The translations under genes were made by a program, and so were the position numbers. From Okapia johnstoni (lineage: Eukaryota; Chordata; Mammalia; Artiodactyla; Giraffidae), in contig CM044320.1 of the NCBI GenBank assembly GCA_024291935.2, positions 29,108,001 to 29,172,000 of the forward strand: a stretch of DNA of 64,000 bases, given 5' to 3'. Positions within the stretch are counted from its first letter, which is position 1. Each line of letters begins with the position of its first letter. Below, in pieces: positions 33,659 to 45,364 of this stretch. Below the pieces are notes generated by a model that worked only from the letters and a program-made list of their open reading frames with translations, did not search any database and was not told where the DNA came from.

Positions 33659-33971
33659 CCTGTTCCCATTTTTTTTTCTGTTTTCCTACAAGATTTACAT
33701 CTCTAAGATAGAATTTTGGACATTGGGAGAGATTTGCAGAAATCTCAAAAGGTATGTGGCTATCACCTCACATTTAGGACAGACCTTGATCGTTCGTTGC
33801 CTGAAGGCGGGAGCAGGAATAAAAAGAGGCATGTCTGACCATTGCCAGTCCTTGCCTTTACCTCCCAGTCTTTTCTTTTTCAATGTCACTTCAGGTATTT
33901 CTGCATGTTTGTGCTGGGGCACTTCAAGTGCTTCCCACTTGCTCTATCCAGGAAAATGCTGTTGAGGGATC
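33659..33971. other. Unassigned unique DNA
   Basis: A T-run at 33669-33677; no other feature. Confidence 0.4.
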
Positions 33972-34062
33972 TGGCCAAGGATCAGGGATCGAACCTGAGT
34001 CTCTTATGTCTCCTCCACTGGCAAGCAGGTTCTTTACCGCTGAGCCACCTGGGAAGCCCCTA
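33972..34062 (-). mobile_element. Bov-tA head fragment
   Basis: Only the inverted tRNA head is present: GATCAGGGATCGAACCTGAG, GGTTCTTTACCGCTGAGCC, ACCTGGGAAGCCCC. The body is missing on the left. Confidence 0.85.
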
Positions 34063-34328
34063 GGTTGTTAGAGCACCAAGTTTGAGATCCCTGTGTCGTA
34101 CAGCAAATTTCCACTGGCTGTCTAATTTTACATATGGTAATGTATAGGTTTCAGTGTTACTCTCTGAATTTGTCCCACCCTCTCCTCCCCTCCTTCTCCT
34201 TCTGTGTCCACAAGACTGTTCTCTGTGTCTGTGTCTCCATTGCTGCCTGGCAGATAGGTTCATCAGTACCATCTTTCTAGATTCCATATGTGTGTGTTAA
34301 TATGTGATACTTGTTTTTCTCTTTCTGA
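34063..34328 (-). mobile_element. L1 3' UTR fragment (ruminant type)
   Basis: Antisense L1 3' UTR: TAGGTTGTTAGAGCACCAAG, TGTCTAATTTTACATATGG, TTGCTGCCTGGCAGATAGG. It lacks the terminal part present at 36840. Confidence 0.85.
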
Positions 34329-34330
34329 CT

Positions 34331-34805
34331 TCAGTTCAGTTCAGTCACTCAGTCGTGTCCGACTCTTTGCGACCCCATGAACCACAGCACGCCAGGCCTC
34401 CCTGTCCATCACCAACTCCCAGAGCCCACCCAAACCCATGTCCATCAAGTCGGTGATGCCATCCAACCATCTCATCCTCTGCCGTCCCCTTCTTCTCCTG
34501 CCCTCAGTCTTTCCCAGCATCAGGGTCTTTTCCAATGAGTCAGTTCTTCACATCAGGTGGCCAAAGTATTGGAGTTTCAGCTTCAACATCAGTCCTTCCA
34601 ATGAATACCCAGGACTGATCTCCTTTAGGATGGACTGGTTGGATCTCCTTGCAGTCCAAGGGACTCTCAAGAGTCTTCTCCAACGCCACAGTTCAAAAGC
34701 ATCAATTCTTTGGCGCTCAGCTTTCTTCACAGTCCAACTCTCACATCCATACATGACTACTGGAAAAACCATAGCCTTGACAGGACGGACCTTTGTTGGC
34801 AAAAA
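34331..34805 (-). mobile_element. BovB LINE 3' part
   Basis: Antisense from TTCAGTTCAGTTCAGTCACT to GACGGACCTTTGTTGGC. A 125-codon antisense frame is a shadow; the sense frame 34548-34802 (MPTKVRPVKAMVFPVVMYG) is intact over 84 codons. Low divergence suggests a younger copy. Confidence 0.96.
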
Positions 34806-35577
34806 AATTCCATAAGAATTGGGTGCTTGAAAGAGGCTTTTAAACTTCCATATCTAGAGATTTTCAGGTGCTAAATGTTTCTTTTTTTAATTTGATAGTA
34901 AAAAGTTGTTTTATACAACCACCTTCCTGGACATGAGTGAGAAATCAATGTATGTCATATATTCTGTAACTTTTATAGAACTGTAAAGTTTATGTTTCCA
35001 TTTCAGTTAAATAGTCATTTTCAAGACACTTACATGGAAAGCATTAAAGATTCAGAACTGCCCCATAGTGTTGGGCAGGTTTTACATTGCACAGCTCCAG
35101 TGCATAGACTAGGATGCATAGCTTACACAACCATTTTGTGGAGGTCCTATTACGGGACATCATCATGAATAAGAATCCTGAACTCAGATTTATAAGAGGA
35201 AGAATAGGACAAATGCCAAAAATGACTCTCTTCTATTTATGAGGCTTCAAAGGCTGATGAGGTTACAGCTAATTGAGGCTTCTTGGGAGAAGATAAGCAG
35301 GTAGTATTCTAGTAGAGATGGAGTTACTTCACTTTATATAATAGGCTCTAGGTTCATCCCTCTTAAAATATCTTGCTTTCATTCACCATAATCTCTTAGG
35401 CTTTCTCCTTTTCTACTCACTGAGTTCCTCTTTTTGGATTCTTCCCTCTGGGTATTACAGGCCTAAGATTGCCTCTTATACTGGCTCTCCTTTTTCCCCC
35501 TTTAGCCCACTGATCACTGAATGGCTAAGGGTAATCTCTAGCGTGGGGCCTACGGTAGCGAGTCATTGTCTACAAAA
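34806..35577. other. Unassigned unique DNA
   Basis: About 770 bp with no recognised feature. Confidence 0.45.
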
Positions 35578-35785
35578 GGGCTCAGCAAACCTTACCCAGG
35601 AGCCAAGTCTGGCCTATTGCTTGTGTTCATAACTAAAATTTTATTAGAAAACAGACACATCCATTCATTTATAAGTTGTCCATGACTGGTGTGGCACTAT
35701 AATAAAATTGATTAGTGTGACAGTTATGTTCCCCTATACATAAAATATTTACTATTTTGCCCCTTAAAAAAACTTGGCTGATGTA
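35578..35785 (+). mobile_element. hAT-Charlie-like DNA transposon remnant
   Basis: GGGCTCAGCAAACCTTACCC at the left, TAAAATTTTATTAGAAAACA internally, then AAATATTTACTATTTTGCCC and CTTGGCTGATGTA, matching the CAGGGGTCGGCAAACT class of Charlie elements. The exact family is unsure. Confidence 0.5.
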
Positions 35786-36059
35786 TGATGCACAGAACAC
35801 TAATTCTAAGAAATATGAATAGTTTTTTTACATAAAAATGAGTTTCATGGTTAAATAAGTTTGTGATTTACCATGGTTAAAAAATTCAAGCACATTTATT
35901 AATTGTAAATCTTTTTGGTACCTTAAATATATATATATTGAATTAATATGTCCTTTTATTTTTATATTTAAATGAATTAAGACATATTTATAGAAATATT
36001 ATAAATGACATAACTTTATAAATATATACAAAGTAATTATTTAATAAATTATATTGTAT
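35786..36059. other. AT-rich unassigned DNA
   Basis: Very AT-rich, with a TATATATAT at about 35927 and several AATTAA words. Confidence 0.5.
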
Positions 36060-36267
36060 GGTGTGTTAGTTGCTCAATTGTGTCCGACTCTTTGCAACCC
36101 CATGGACTGCAGCCGGCTAGGTTCCACTGTCTGTGGAATTCTCCAGGCAAGAATACTGGAGTGGGTTGCCATTCCCTTCTCCAAGGGATCTTGCCAACCC
36201 AGGGATTGAACGCAAGTCTCCCTCATTGCAGGCAGATTCTTTACAGTCTGAGTCACCAGGGAAGCCT
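36060..36267 (-). mobile_element. Bov-tA SINE
   Basis: GTGTCCGACTCTTTGCAACC to the inverted head TGAGTCACCAGGGAAGCCT; complete length. Confidence 0.94.
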
Positions 36268-36839
36268 AATTAAATGTATATAGCATGATTTGTGATTCTT
36301 GAAGAGGTGGTAATAATGTTCAGAGCCTTTCAAAGACACTTGACCGCATACATTTTGATGTAGGTTAATCTATGGGACTAGTTGTCTTTGGAATACAGTT
36401 TGATAAATGTAAGTCTAGATGGCTTAAACTGTTTATCCTCCAAGAAGAAAATATTACTTTCTGCTCACATGAGTTCACCAGGATCAGGGTTTCCACATAC
36501 TTATTCAGGGTCACATCCCTAGCCAGTAAAAAATAATGTGTTTTTTCCTAACTTCCTCTTTTTGTATCGTACTCTCATGGATCTAGCAGGTGTGGTTGAA
36601 TGTGGGTCTCCTGAATTATTCCCAGGTTCAGACTCTGATTTGGCTTCAGCTTAAACACGAGTTCCTCCAGGAGAGGTCTTTCCTGACATCTTCTCCTCCC
36701 CATCTCAGACAAGGTTTGGACTCCTGCTATTCTGTTACAGCTTGTTCACACTTTATTATTGCTAATGACTTAGAGTGATTTCTCTACTCATTTGTAAACT
36801 CTCTGACTGCAGAACCCATTTTTTTTATGGTAATGTAAA
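36268..36839. other. Unassigned unique DNA
   Basis: About 570 bp with no recognised repeat or gene. Confidence 0.45.
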
Positions 36840-37072
36840 TTTAAAAAAAAATTATTTTTAATTTGAAGATGATTGTTTTATAATATTGTGTTGGTTTCTG
36901 CCATACATCACCATGAATCAGCCATAGGTATACATATGTCCCATCCCTCTTGAACCTCCTTCGCCCCTCCCATGCCATCCCTCCCCTCTAGGTTGTCACA
37001 GAGCACCAGGTTTGAGCTCCCTAAGCTATACAGTAAATTTGCACTGATTACCTGTTTTACATATGGAACCCT
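36840..37072 (-). mobile_element. L1 3' end (ruminant type)
   Basis: Antisense terminus: T/A-rich tail, then TTGTGTTGGTTTCTGCCATA, CATGAATCAGCCATAGGTAT, and AGAGCACCAGGTTTGAGCTC. Confidence 0.92.
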
Positions 37073-37621
37073 CATTCTTGAAGTACGATGATTGTTGGAT
37101 GAATGATTATCCCTTGGCAGGCCAGTTTGGCCACTGGGCTGCTCCTGGAAGTCAGCTTTTCTTCTCCCATGGGTCCCACTGTCTTGGAGTGGACTAATGC
37201 TTTGATTTCTTTGATCTTGGCTTATAGTCTCTTCCTAAGGTTATGGAACCTTGCTCTTGAACATCAGCAAGGGGGTAAGGCCATTGCTGTTCTTGGTCCT
37301 CTTTCCTCTTTCCCAGTGACTATAATTTAAATGAATAGACGGCCTTAGATTAGAAACGGTTGATCTTAAAACTTCTAAATGTCAGTGGTCCCCTGGATTC
37401 CATCCACCGAGCTGGGACCTTGCACCATCTGTTGCAACCCTAGTGCTGACAGTCAGCTAAATCAAGACAGAATTAGCCACTGTTTCTGGACATTTGCCTT
37501 GCTTGACTGAGGGAGCCCCTGCTGTTGGCTGGGTTTATGTCTTGGCCTCGGGAGATTGGTGTGTATAGACTACTGTCTTCCTTACCTGTTTTACTCAAGA
37601 AACCACCGTTTGACTATCCTT
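37073..37621. other. Unassigned unique DNA
   Basis: An open frame at 37103-37330 (75 codons) shows no known domain. Confidence 0.45.
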
Positions 37622-37818
37622 GTTCTTTAGTCACTAAGTTGTGTCTGACACTTTACAACCCCATGGACTGTAGCCTACCAGGCTCCTCTGTTCTGGGATT
37701 TCCCAGGCAAGAATACTGGAGTGGGTTGCCATTTCCTTTTTTCAGGGGATCTTCCTGACTCACGTCTCCTGCATTGGCAGTCAAGGATTCTTTGCCACTG
37801 AGCCACCTGGGAAGCCCT
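37622..37818 (-). mobile_element. Bov-tA SINE
   Basis: GTGTCTGACACTTTACAACC to GAGCCACCTGGGAAGCCC, with a short internal loss before the B box complement. Confidence 0.92.
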
Positions 37819-40800
37819 TATCCGTCCTTAGTCAACCCCTAAATAATATTGTGAGAAAAGAGATTCTGACTTTCTAAACTTATCACTGCTGCCTTAATAG
37901 AAATTTCTTTCCTCCTCACTCCTAGAGGTCATGATTCTCAGGACCAGCCATTGTTATTTACTGAGCACTCATACATCTTTGCTGAATTCAGTAAAAATCA
38001 GTTTAAAAAAATTCTGCCTTATAATCAGGAAATCAAATCACAAAACTTAGAGTCTTGGGTTAGAAACATAGTAGCTCTAATTTGAAAAAATAAATGAGCA
38101 GGGAGCCTGAGGAGGTTTAAATTAACCTTCTTTTTCCAGGCAATATTTTTCAAAACAAACTTGTAGAAGTGTAGAGTTGGGAGAAGCCAGAGTCATTACA
38201 CTAAATATGATGATATTTAAAAAGAATTAAGGAAGGGGGTAACATTGTGGATGACTTTATTGACAGATATTGTTTATACATGTGAATTATACATGTTTAA
38301 TATTTAACTTCATTTTTGCTGAACAAACTCAACCAGTCCATCAGTCAAAGAGTGCTGCTTAAAAACATTACCTTCACATAGAAACTTTCTTCCACAGTTT
38401 TTTTTTTTCCAGGAAGTATAATTCAGTACAATAAGAATTTCTTGTATATATTGTAGCCTTAGGAATACATATTGAAAGTCCCTGGCATTGGACCTGAACC
38501 CAAAGTGCTTATTTTTAATTCTTTCCAGGGAGTTGAGACTACATACTACAATCAGCAAAGAAAAATTTGTGAAACTGGGAAAGGCTAGATCAAGGTCAGG
38601 AGCTCAATGATAAGTCCTTTTGCTGCCCCGAGTCTCAGCAACTATTATGGTGCCAGAACTATTTAGAAGACCAAGAAAGAACTACATGTTTTAATTAAAT
38701 AACACATGGCAGAAAGCACAAGATACCAGCTTGGGTTTATCAGGCAGAACAGGAGCTATCCTTGTGCTAAACAGACAGGCACCAAGGAAAAGAGAGAACC
38801 CGAGAGACAAGTCTAAAAAAACTTGGGAGCTATTTAATACAACATCCTAAGACGAAATCTAACGCTACCCGTAGACGTGAGGGGAGCTGCATTTAAGAAA
38901 GGCAGCCTGGTGTAGAATAATGATGGAGTAAAGTAAATGACACGGAACTATGACAAATTCAAAACCCAACTGGAAAATTAGGAAAGAGAATGAAGTGTCA
39001 TGGATAATGACACCCTGACAATTACCCTGGAGCAGTGGGGCATGAACTGACACATTTACCTATCCCGGTGCCGTGGGCACTGGTGTCTAGGCTTTCTGTT
39101 TGCACAATGGGGCTTTGTGTACCACGGTGTCCCATTTTCCATCTCTGAGTCTCTGTCAGGCTTCGAATGCCTGGCTTTCTGCTGCTTGTTAAAGGCATTC
39201 AGAACAGACCGTGTAGGACCTTCAGGTCAGCCGGATTCATCTCTTTCTAAATGAAGACAGAATTTTTTAAAAATGGAAATCACTAATACTAAAAGCCATT
39301 TATAAAATTCGACAACAAGGAAAAACCCCGAAAAAGAAACTGACTCCTAGACCTAGACAAGGTGTCAAAATTTAAGATTATTTTATCCTCCTGTATACAA
39401 AATTGCAGAGAAAAACAGAGCAGCAGGAGGTCTAAACATGTCAATCAAAGAGGAGACAGCATATTCTAGACTGGGAATATAATTAAGTAGAAGATATAAA
39501 AATAGGATTTCCCAACCTGGCAAGTGGAAATATAAACCAACTGGCAAAGAAAGAGTAGAGAGGATAATCCCACCCCTTTGGAATAACTATAGAAAAACAT
39601 TAAGCATCAGAAAATGGAAATTTGTGAAGAAGTAAAGACAGGAGAGGCAGATGAAGAAAAGTTCTTAAGCGCGTGGAAACGATGCAGTCACCAGCATCTA
39701 AGACAAACCTCTAGAAAGCTAATTTGGGGGTAAAGATACTGACATTTTTGGTAGATGATTAATAAATGATCTTCTACAGAGTTCATCCGGTTGATCAAGG
39801 AGTGAGTCCTGTTGCTCAAATGGAAATGAAATATGATTATATTCATTATAACCATGAGTATGAAATGTTAGTCGCTCTGCTGTAAGTGGCAGGAGTGAGC
39901 TGTGAGGCCTGCGCTGCTGTTGCAGACCTGTGTACCACACCTCAGTTTGTTCCGTTAATGGCATGGAGTCAGCTGTAACTCCTCCTGCGTATATTCATGG
40001 CATTAAAAAACAAGTAAATAGTGACATATGCATTGTGTTCCTTCAAAGAGGCTGCGATGAAATGAAAAAGCTGTTTAATAAAAATATAATAAAAGTATTT
40101 CACATTCATTTCTCGGCCGTAATAAGTGGAATTATAGGAGGAAGAAGAGGGGGAGAAAACTTCTCGCAGGTGGACAAGCCCTCAGCCGCCTTCCCTCATT
40201 CTCTACTTAAAAGCTATCAATTTAGAGCTGTCCTATGTATCGCCCTGTGAATTGAACAAGCCTTTTCAGTCTTTAATTAAGGGTGAAAAACTCTTTGAAC
40301 ATCACAGCATTCATCTGTTCATGTGTGGAAAGCCTAGTGTAACAAAAGAATTTAATCAAACTACAAGCCTAATAAAGACTACATTGCCTGAACTAAATGA
40401 TGTTATTGCAGTAGCGGCTCATAGTTTTACATTTAAAAAAGCGGGTCAGAGTGTTCATTCATCTTGATTAGCAATGCCAACCTAATTACTTCTGGAGGAA
40501 ACAGTAATTAGCTGGAGTCTCACCTCATTAATCATGACATTCTTGTAGCCGACTATTTTTATCTGATAAATGGCTTGGATTGGAACAAGGTGTATGTTTG
40601 AATTCTAGTTAATTGTACACAGCTTGCCGCATAACATTTCACATTTTTATCATTTAACTACTTCCTTTCTGTGAACCTCTTGAGGAGCTTTTGTTGGTTA
40701 CTCTCACTCTTGCAGTGAAAATAAAATCGGACTTAATGAGAGAGTCAGTTGTGTTTGTTAGTGAACGTGTCAGAAACAGTGTCTCAAGGAAGTAAAGGAA

Positions 40801-41059
40801 AGGATAGAAGATCTCCATGTGTAGATGAAGTCATTCAAAAGACTGTGGGCCACTTACTGTAAAGTTTCTGCAGTGGATTCAAAGTGATGGCCACTTATGA
40901 CTTGGCACAGTAGTTTCTATAGAATCAATAACAATCATGGACGGAAGCAGTGCTATTGTATATTAGACAGGGACTCACAATACATTCACTTGGATCTTCT
41001 GTGCTCCTAAACCAATGCCAAAGGGAGCATCATGTTTAAAGAGAAAGAGTCGAATCAGC
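37819..41059. other. About 3.2 kb with no recognisable transposon
   Basis: The longest stretch of the window in which I recognise no transposon of any age. It is AT-rich but keeps scattered CpGs (for example CTCGGCCGTA at 40113, TTCTCGCAGG at 40162, TTGCCGCAT at 40624). The open frames at 39930-40250 and 40252-40467 have no recognised domain. Confidence 0.55.
40270..40545. promoter_or_regulatory. Cluster of TAATTA-type motifs, candidate enhancer core
   Basis: TTAATTAA at 40273-40280, TAATTA at 40483-40488 and 40505-40510, and CATTAATCATG at about 40527. The paired TAATTA sites are 22 bp apart, about two helical turns. TAATTA is the usual homeodomain core. A regulatory role is inferred only from motif density and lack of repeats. 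Confidence 0.35.
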
Positions 41060-41247
41060 CTCGTGTATCCTCAAGTTCAGCATTCACGTACTTAACCAAA
41101 ATTTGGGATCTATCTGTGGTTGGTTGAATTTGGGGATGTGGAACCTGAAGGTACAGAGGGTTGTTTTATATAACGGACTTGAGCATCCTCAGATTTTACT
41201 AACCTCTTCCTGGAACCATTCCCCATGGATACCAAGGGAGGATTGTA
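41060..41247 (-). mobile_element. Tigger-type (MER2-like) DNA transposon
   Basis: GGGATCTATCTGTGGTTGG, GGGGATGTGGAACCTGAAGG, CTTGAGCATCCTCAGATTTT and the right end GGATACCAAGGGAGGATTG followed by TA match the mariner/Tigger MER2 pattern. The left limit is uncertain. Confidence 0.7.
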
Positions 41248-41268
41248 ATTGAAATCTACAGTCTACTT

Positions 41269-41522
41269 AGCTACCCAGGTGGAGCTAGTGGTAAAGAACC
41301 TGCCTACCAATGCGGGAGATGTAAGTGACGGGGGTTGGATCCCTGGGTTGGGAAGATGCCCTGGCAGAGGAACGGCAAACCACTCCAGTATTCAGTATTT
41401 TTTTTTTTTTTTTTTTCCACTCCAGTATTCTTGCCTGAAGAATCCCATGGACAGAGGAGCCTGGCAGGCCACAGTCCAAGGGGTCGCAGAGTCGGACAGG
41501 ACTGAAGTGACAGTAAGCATGC
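41269..41522 (+). mobile_element. Bov-tA SINE with internal poly(T) insertion
   Basis: An otherwise ordinary Bov-tA. In its body CCACTCCAGTATTC occurs twice (41380-41393 and 41417-41430) around AGTA plus about 19 T. Removing one repeat and the T-run restores a normal SINE. Confidence 0.93.
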
Positions 41523-41990
41523 ACTAGCTACTGCTTAGGGTCACTCTTTTCTGCAGTAACATGGCTCTGACCACTTCTTCTCTCTTCCCCTCTGTCTTGT
41601 ATTTCCCAGGATTAAAACACATATTTAATGAGAATATCTTATCTGTTGCTTCCTCGTGGTTCCTTTTCAAATTGTGAGTGTTTCAGTGGAACACCATTGG
41701 ATATAGAGAGAATTCTTGATTTTGTTCTTTAGAGAAATGTAGAATGCTTGCCTACAGCTATCAACAACATCAGGATATTTCCGCTAGGGAAAGTCAATGG
41801 AGATTGAACAGGATGACTTTAGTTACCTATGCCCAAGGTCAAGTTCCTCAGTCTTGCATTTTCTCCTTAAGAAGAGTGGATCGGTTTCTTAGGGGCTGAC
41901 TCACATGAGCCAAGTTTGGGAAGACTGATGTATAAAATAAGAAAGTCAGTTTTTAAAATTTCAGTGAGGAATGACTTCACACGTATGCTT
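41523..41990. other. Unassigned unique DNA
   Basis: About 470 bp, nothing recognised. Confidence 0.4.
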
Positions 41991-42178
41991 GTTGTTGTTG
42001 TTTAGTCTGTCGTATCTGGCTCTTTTGTGATCCCATGGACTGTAGCCTGCCAGGCTCCTCTCTCTATGGGATTTCCCAGGAGTGGGTATGCATTTCCTTC
42101 TCCAGGAGATCTTCCTGACCCAGGGATCAAACCCACATCTCCTGTATTGGCAGGCAGGTTCTTTACCACTAATCCACC
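41991..42178 (-). mobile_element. Bov-tA SINE, first of a tandem pair
   Basis: Starts with a TTGTTGTTGTTGTTTAG edge and ends at the inverted head CTAATCCACCAG, where the next Bov-tA begins without a gap. Confidence 0.92.
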
Positions 42179-42381
42179 AGAAAGTGAAAGTGAAAGTCTC
42201 TCAGTCCTGCCCGACTATTTTCGACCCCATGGACTATACAGCCCATGGAATTCTCTAGGCCAGAATACTGGAGTGGGTAGCCATTCCCTTCTCCAGGGGG
42301 ATCTTCCCAACCCAGGGATTGAACCCAGGTCTCCTGCATTGCAGGTGGATTCTTTACCAGCTGAGCCACCAGGGAAGCCTT
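42179..42381 (-). mobile_element. Bov-tA SINE, second of a tandem pair
   Basis: GAAAGTGAAAGTGAAAGTCT edge, GAATACTGGAGTGGGTAGCC, inverted head TGAGCCACCAGGGAAGCCT. Its GAAAGTGAAAGT edge differs from the TTGTTG edge of its neighbour, so the pair are two subfamilies rather than a simple duplication. Confidence 0.94.
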
Positions 42382-43053
42382 CAAATGTATAGACACAGGA
42401 TTGATATGGATTTTCTGTTGTCAAGCTAGATAGACAGCAAAACAATAATCAGCCAATTTAATAATATACAATGTGAAATTATGGTTCATCAGGGCCATAA
42501 TGTTTATAATGGATTTTGTCAACACAGCATTATGTCTCTGTAGGAATATCTACATAAGAAGCCAGCTCATAATTTGAGAGTTGCTTGCTGATCAAGTCAA
42601 CAGAATGGGCAGAATTAGAGGAATTTCCTGTTTAATGGAGTCAGCCTGGTGCAGTAAGATGTAGCCATCTTTGTTTAGAGTTATTCATTAGCCTCATCTC
42701 TTCTTTATTGGACAGTTCTAGGATGGACTCTGCCAGCCTTTTCCTGAATGAATTTTTTATTTCCAGGCTGAACATTCCTTTTTGCCTAATTTGTTCTTTG
42801 TTTTGATATATTAAAAAATTACTATAGTTATAATTGAGTCTTGCTGGCCTGAGTACCATTCTACTTCCTCCAGGTGACTAGTATATCTATACATGATCTA
42901 TTCATCAGCTGGTTTTATTTTCCTTCTTTCCGAGTTTTCTGGGCACCTCATTGAGGTTAAGTACTGAAGTGCTTCTATTTATGAAAAAAGTCGTTCCTAA
43001 GTCCATTGCACATAAATCAGTATGATGCAATACGACTTGAAGCCTGAAACTAT
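42382..43053. other. Unassigned unique DNA
   Basis: About 670 bp, no feature recognised. Confidence 0.45.
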
Positions 43054-43065
43054 AATACAGGCTTT

Positions 43066-43276
43066 TGTTGTTGTTTAGTTGCTAAGTTGTGTCTGACTCT
43101 TTGCAACTCCATGGGCTGTAGCCTGTCAGGTTCCTCTCTTCATGGGATTTTCCAGGCAATAATATTAGAGTGGGTTTCCATTTCCTTCTCCAGTGGATCT
43201 TTCTGACCCAGGGATCAAACCTATGTCTCCTGCATTGTAAGGTGGATTCTTTACCACTGAGACATCAGGGAAGCCC
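43066..43276 (-). mobile_element. Bov-tA SINE with clean target duplication
   Basis: Complete antisense Bov-tA. AATACAGGCTTT flanks it perfectly (43054-43065 and 43277-43288). Confidence 0.96.
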
Positions 43277-43516
43277 AATACAGGCTTTAGGATTAGCTTT
43301 AAGGTTAATAACAAAGCCATAGCAATATTCCTACATAGAGTTTGAGCTTGCATTTTTCAAGTGCATTTTTACAAAATGTAAGTTGGGAGAGTTGACTCAA
43401 GGCATGCTGTTCTCCTGATTAACACACAGTCTATCAGATACCTTTCCTCCAAATACTGGTTTTGTCTACATAGCTAATCTGTTGAGGCCATTAAAAGCTC
43501 CCTGCGTGGTTCTCTG

Positions 43517-43742
43517 GGCTTCCCAGATGGCGCTAGTGATAAAGAACCTGCCTGCCAATGCAAGAGACCTAAGAGACTTGAGTTCAATCCCTGGGTCAGG
43601 AAGATCCCTGGAGGAGGAAATGGCAATCTGCTCCAGTATTCTTGCCTGGGAAATCCCACGGACAAAGGAGAGCCTGACCGGCTACAGTCCATGGGGTCAC
43701 AAAGAAATGGACATGATTGAAGCGACTCAGCACGCATGCACA
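43517..43742 (+). mobile_element. Bov-tA SINE
   Basis: GGGCTTCCCAGATGGCGCTAG head, GAGTTCAATCCCTGGGTCAG, GGCTACAGTCCATGGGGTCAC. Confidence 0.94.
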
Positions 43743-44554
43743 CTTGTTTCTCTGTGTAACTGGTGTAGGGGGACACTGAGCTTCGGGTGGAGTTCATCCC
43801 ACCTCTCAGCTCCATAAGGAAATTGGGTAGATTCAAACAAGGCCTTGACTGATGGACTCATCTATGGTTTGTAACAAACGTTTCATCTACAGCGTATTGA
43901 CCATGCTTAGCATTTAAGTCCTCAAACGAATGGCCAGTAAATTACCATTAGCTTGCTAGATGTCCAGTTTTGATGCTTATCATCTGGCCGTGCCCTCAAA
44001 ATAGTTCATTGCCCTTACACACTTTTCCTCATCTGTTGCTGATTCCTATGGATCAACTAGGTCTGGCATTTTTCACATGTCACATGATTTGCCTTTTTTC
44101 CCCCCTAAAGAATTTCCCTTCTGGTCCAGTGATTCATCTCACCTGGATGTGTAACATTTCATCATCTTCTCACTACTTTCAGTTTTAAAAAATGTTTCCT
44201 CTTTTTGTTTCTATCATAATCACATGCCTCTTATTACCATACTTCAAACTTTCTGCTTTTTACCTGGACATGGTGTGGCTAATAATAGCTGTATAACTGT
44301 AAAATACCTCAAAACCAGACACAAACACAACACACAGGTGCTCTCTGCAAATGAAGTGGCTGGATGTGATGCCTCCAATATCTGTTGACTTTTTTTTCCC
44401 TTCTTTGAAGTATAGTGTTGCTTGGTTCTTATCTGAGAATTCACAAAGGTACAGGTTGCAGACTTCTTATTCTGAACACATAACTTGGTTGGGGATATTA
44501 TTTTTGTTGTTGAGAATTTGCTTAATATGACAAGCAATACTCATTCTTTGTTGT
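43743..44554. other. Unassigned unique DNA
   Basis: About 810 bp, no recognised repeat. Short open frames (43970-44188 plus, 44244-44537 minus) show no motif. Confidence 0.45.
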
Positions 44555-44752
44555 TTACCAGGGTCCAGGAACTGTTCTAAATGCTTTAGCTATATTAATT
44601 CATTTAATTCTCATATCAATCTTAAGAAGTGAGTATCATTTTTATTCCCATTTTACAGATGAGGAAATTGAGTAACAGCAGAGCTAAGATTTGAACTCCA
44701 ATGTGTTGGCTCCAGAACCCGCTCTAAATTACACTCTTAACTCCTTCTCATG
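44555..44752 (-). repeat. MIR SINE, well preserved
   Basis: Antisense MIR in order: GAACTGTTCTAAATGCTTTA, TTCATTTAATTCTCATATC, ATTCCCATTTTACAGATGAG, AGATTTGAACTCCAATG. Confidence 0.85.
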
Positions 44753-44799
44753 TTATGAGTTCCTTGTCACACTATCCCAAAATGTAAAAAAGTTCAAAG

Positions 44800-45300
44800 G
44801 AAGAAAATACTGTTGACTGATAATCCCACCATTCAGATACACTGTCATTTTAATTTTGATTACATACATTTCCAGATTTTTTTCCCCAGAATAAATTTGC
44901 TGCTTGTTTCACTCAGAAAATATAAGAAGTATCTTTACATGTGTATAGATATATTTACTGATTCAATTTTAGAGATTGCATTGCATTTTAGTATTTTTAG
45001 CTATCATATGTACTGGAACAATTTGTTTCCCATTATAAGCAATGACACAATGCATAATCTTGTGGAGAAACCTTTGTTCACATACTTATAATTTTTTAGG
45101 AAAAGTTCCAGAAGTGGAATTACTGGATTGAAGAAGAGAGTGGATATTTTTAAGAGCTCTTATACCTATTGCCAATTTCCCTTCCAGAAATTCTATATCA
45201 GTTGGTACTCCCACCATCAGCATATGAAATGTCTGCTTTCCTATACCCTGAGCATCACTGGGTTCTAGCCCTCTCTTCTTTTTCCTTGTTAATGTGTGCC
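44800..45300 (-). mobile_element. Old L1 (L1M) fragment
   Basis: GTTCCAGAAGTGGAATTACT with GGATTGAAGA, ATACCTATTGCCAATTTCCC, GTTGGTACTCCCACCATC and GAGCATCACTGGGTTCTAG are antisense late ORF2 of an old L1. No frame survives. Confidence 0.75.
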
Positions 45301-45364
45301 CCATTTAAACTGTGTGCCTTCTTTGTTTTCTGTTTCAATGCATTATCTTTCTGTTGTTTTTACC

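Noticed and set aside
39930..40467. Two adjacent open frames (107 and 72 codons including stops) that could look like one gene with a stop
   Set aside because: They are in different frames, have no recognised domain and no splice context; the DNA looks regulatory, not coding.
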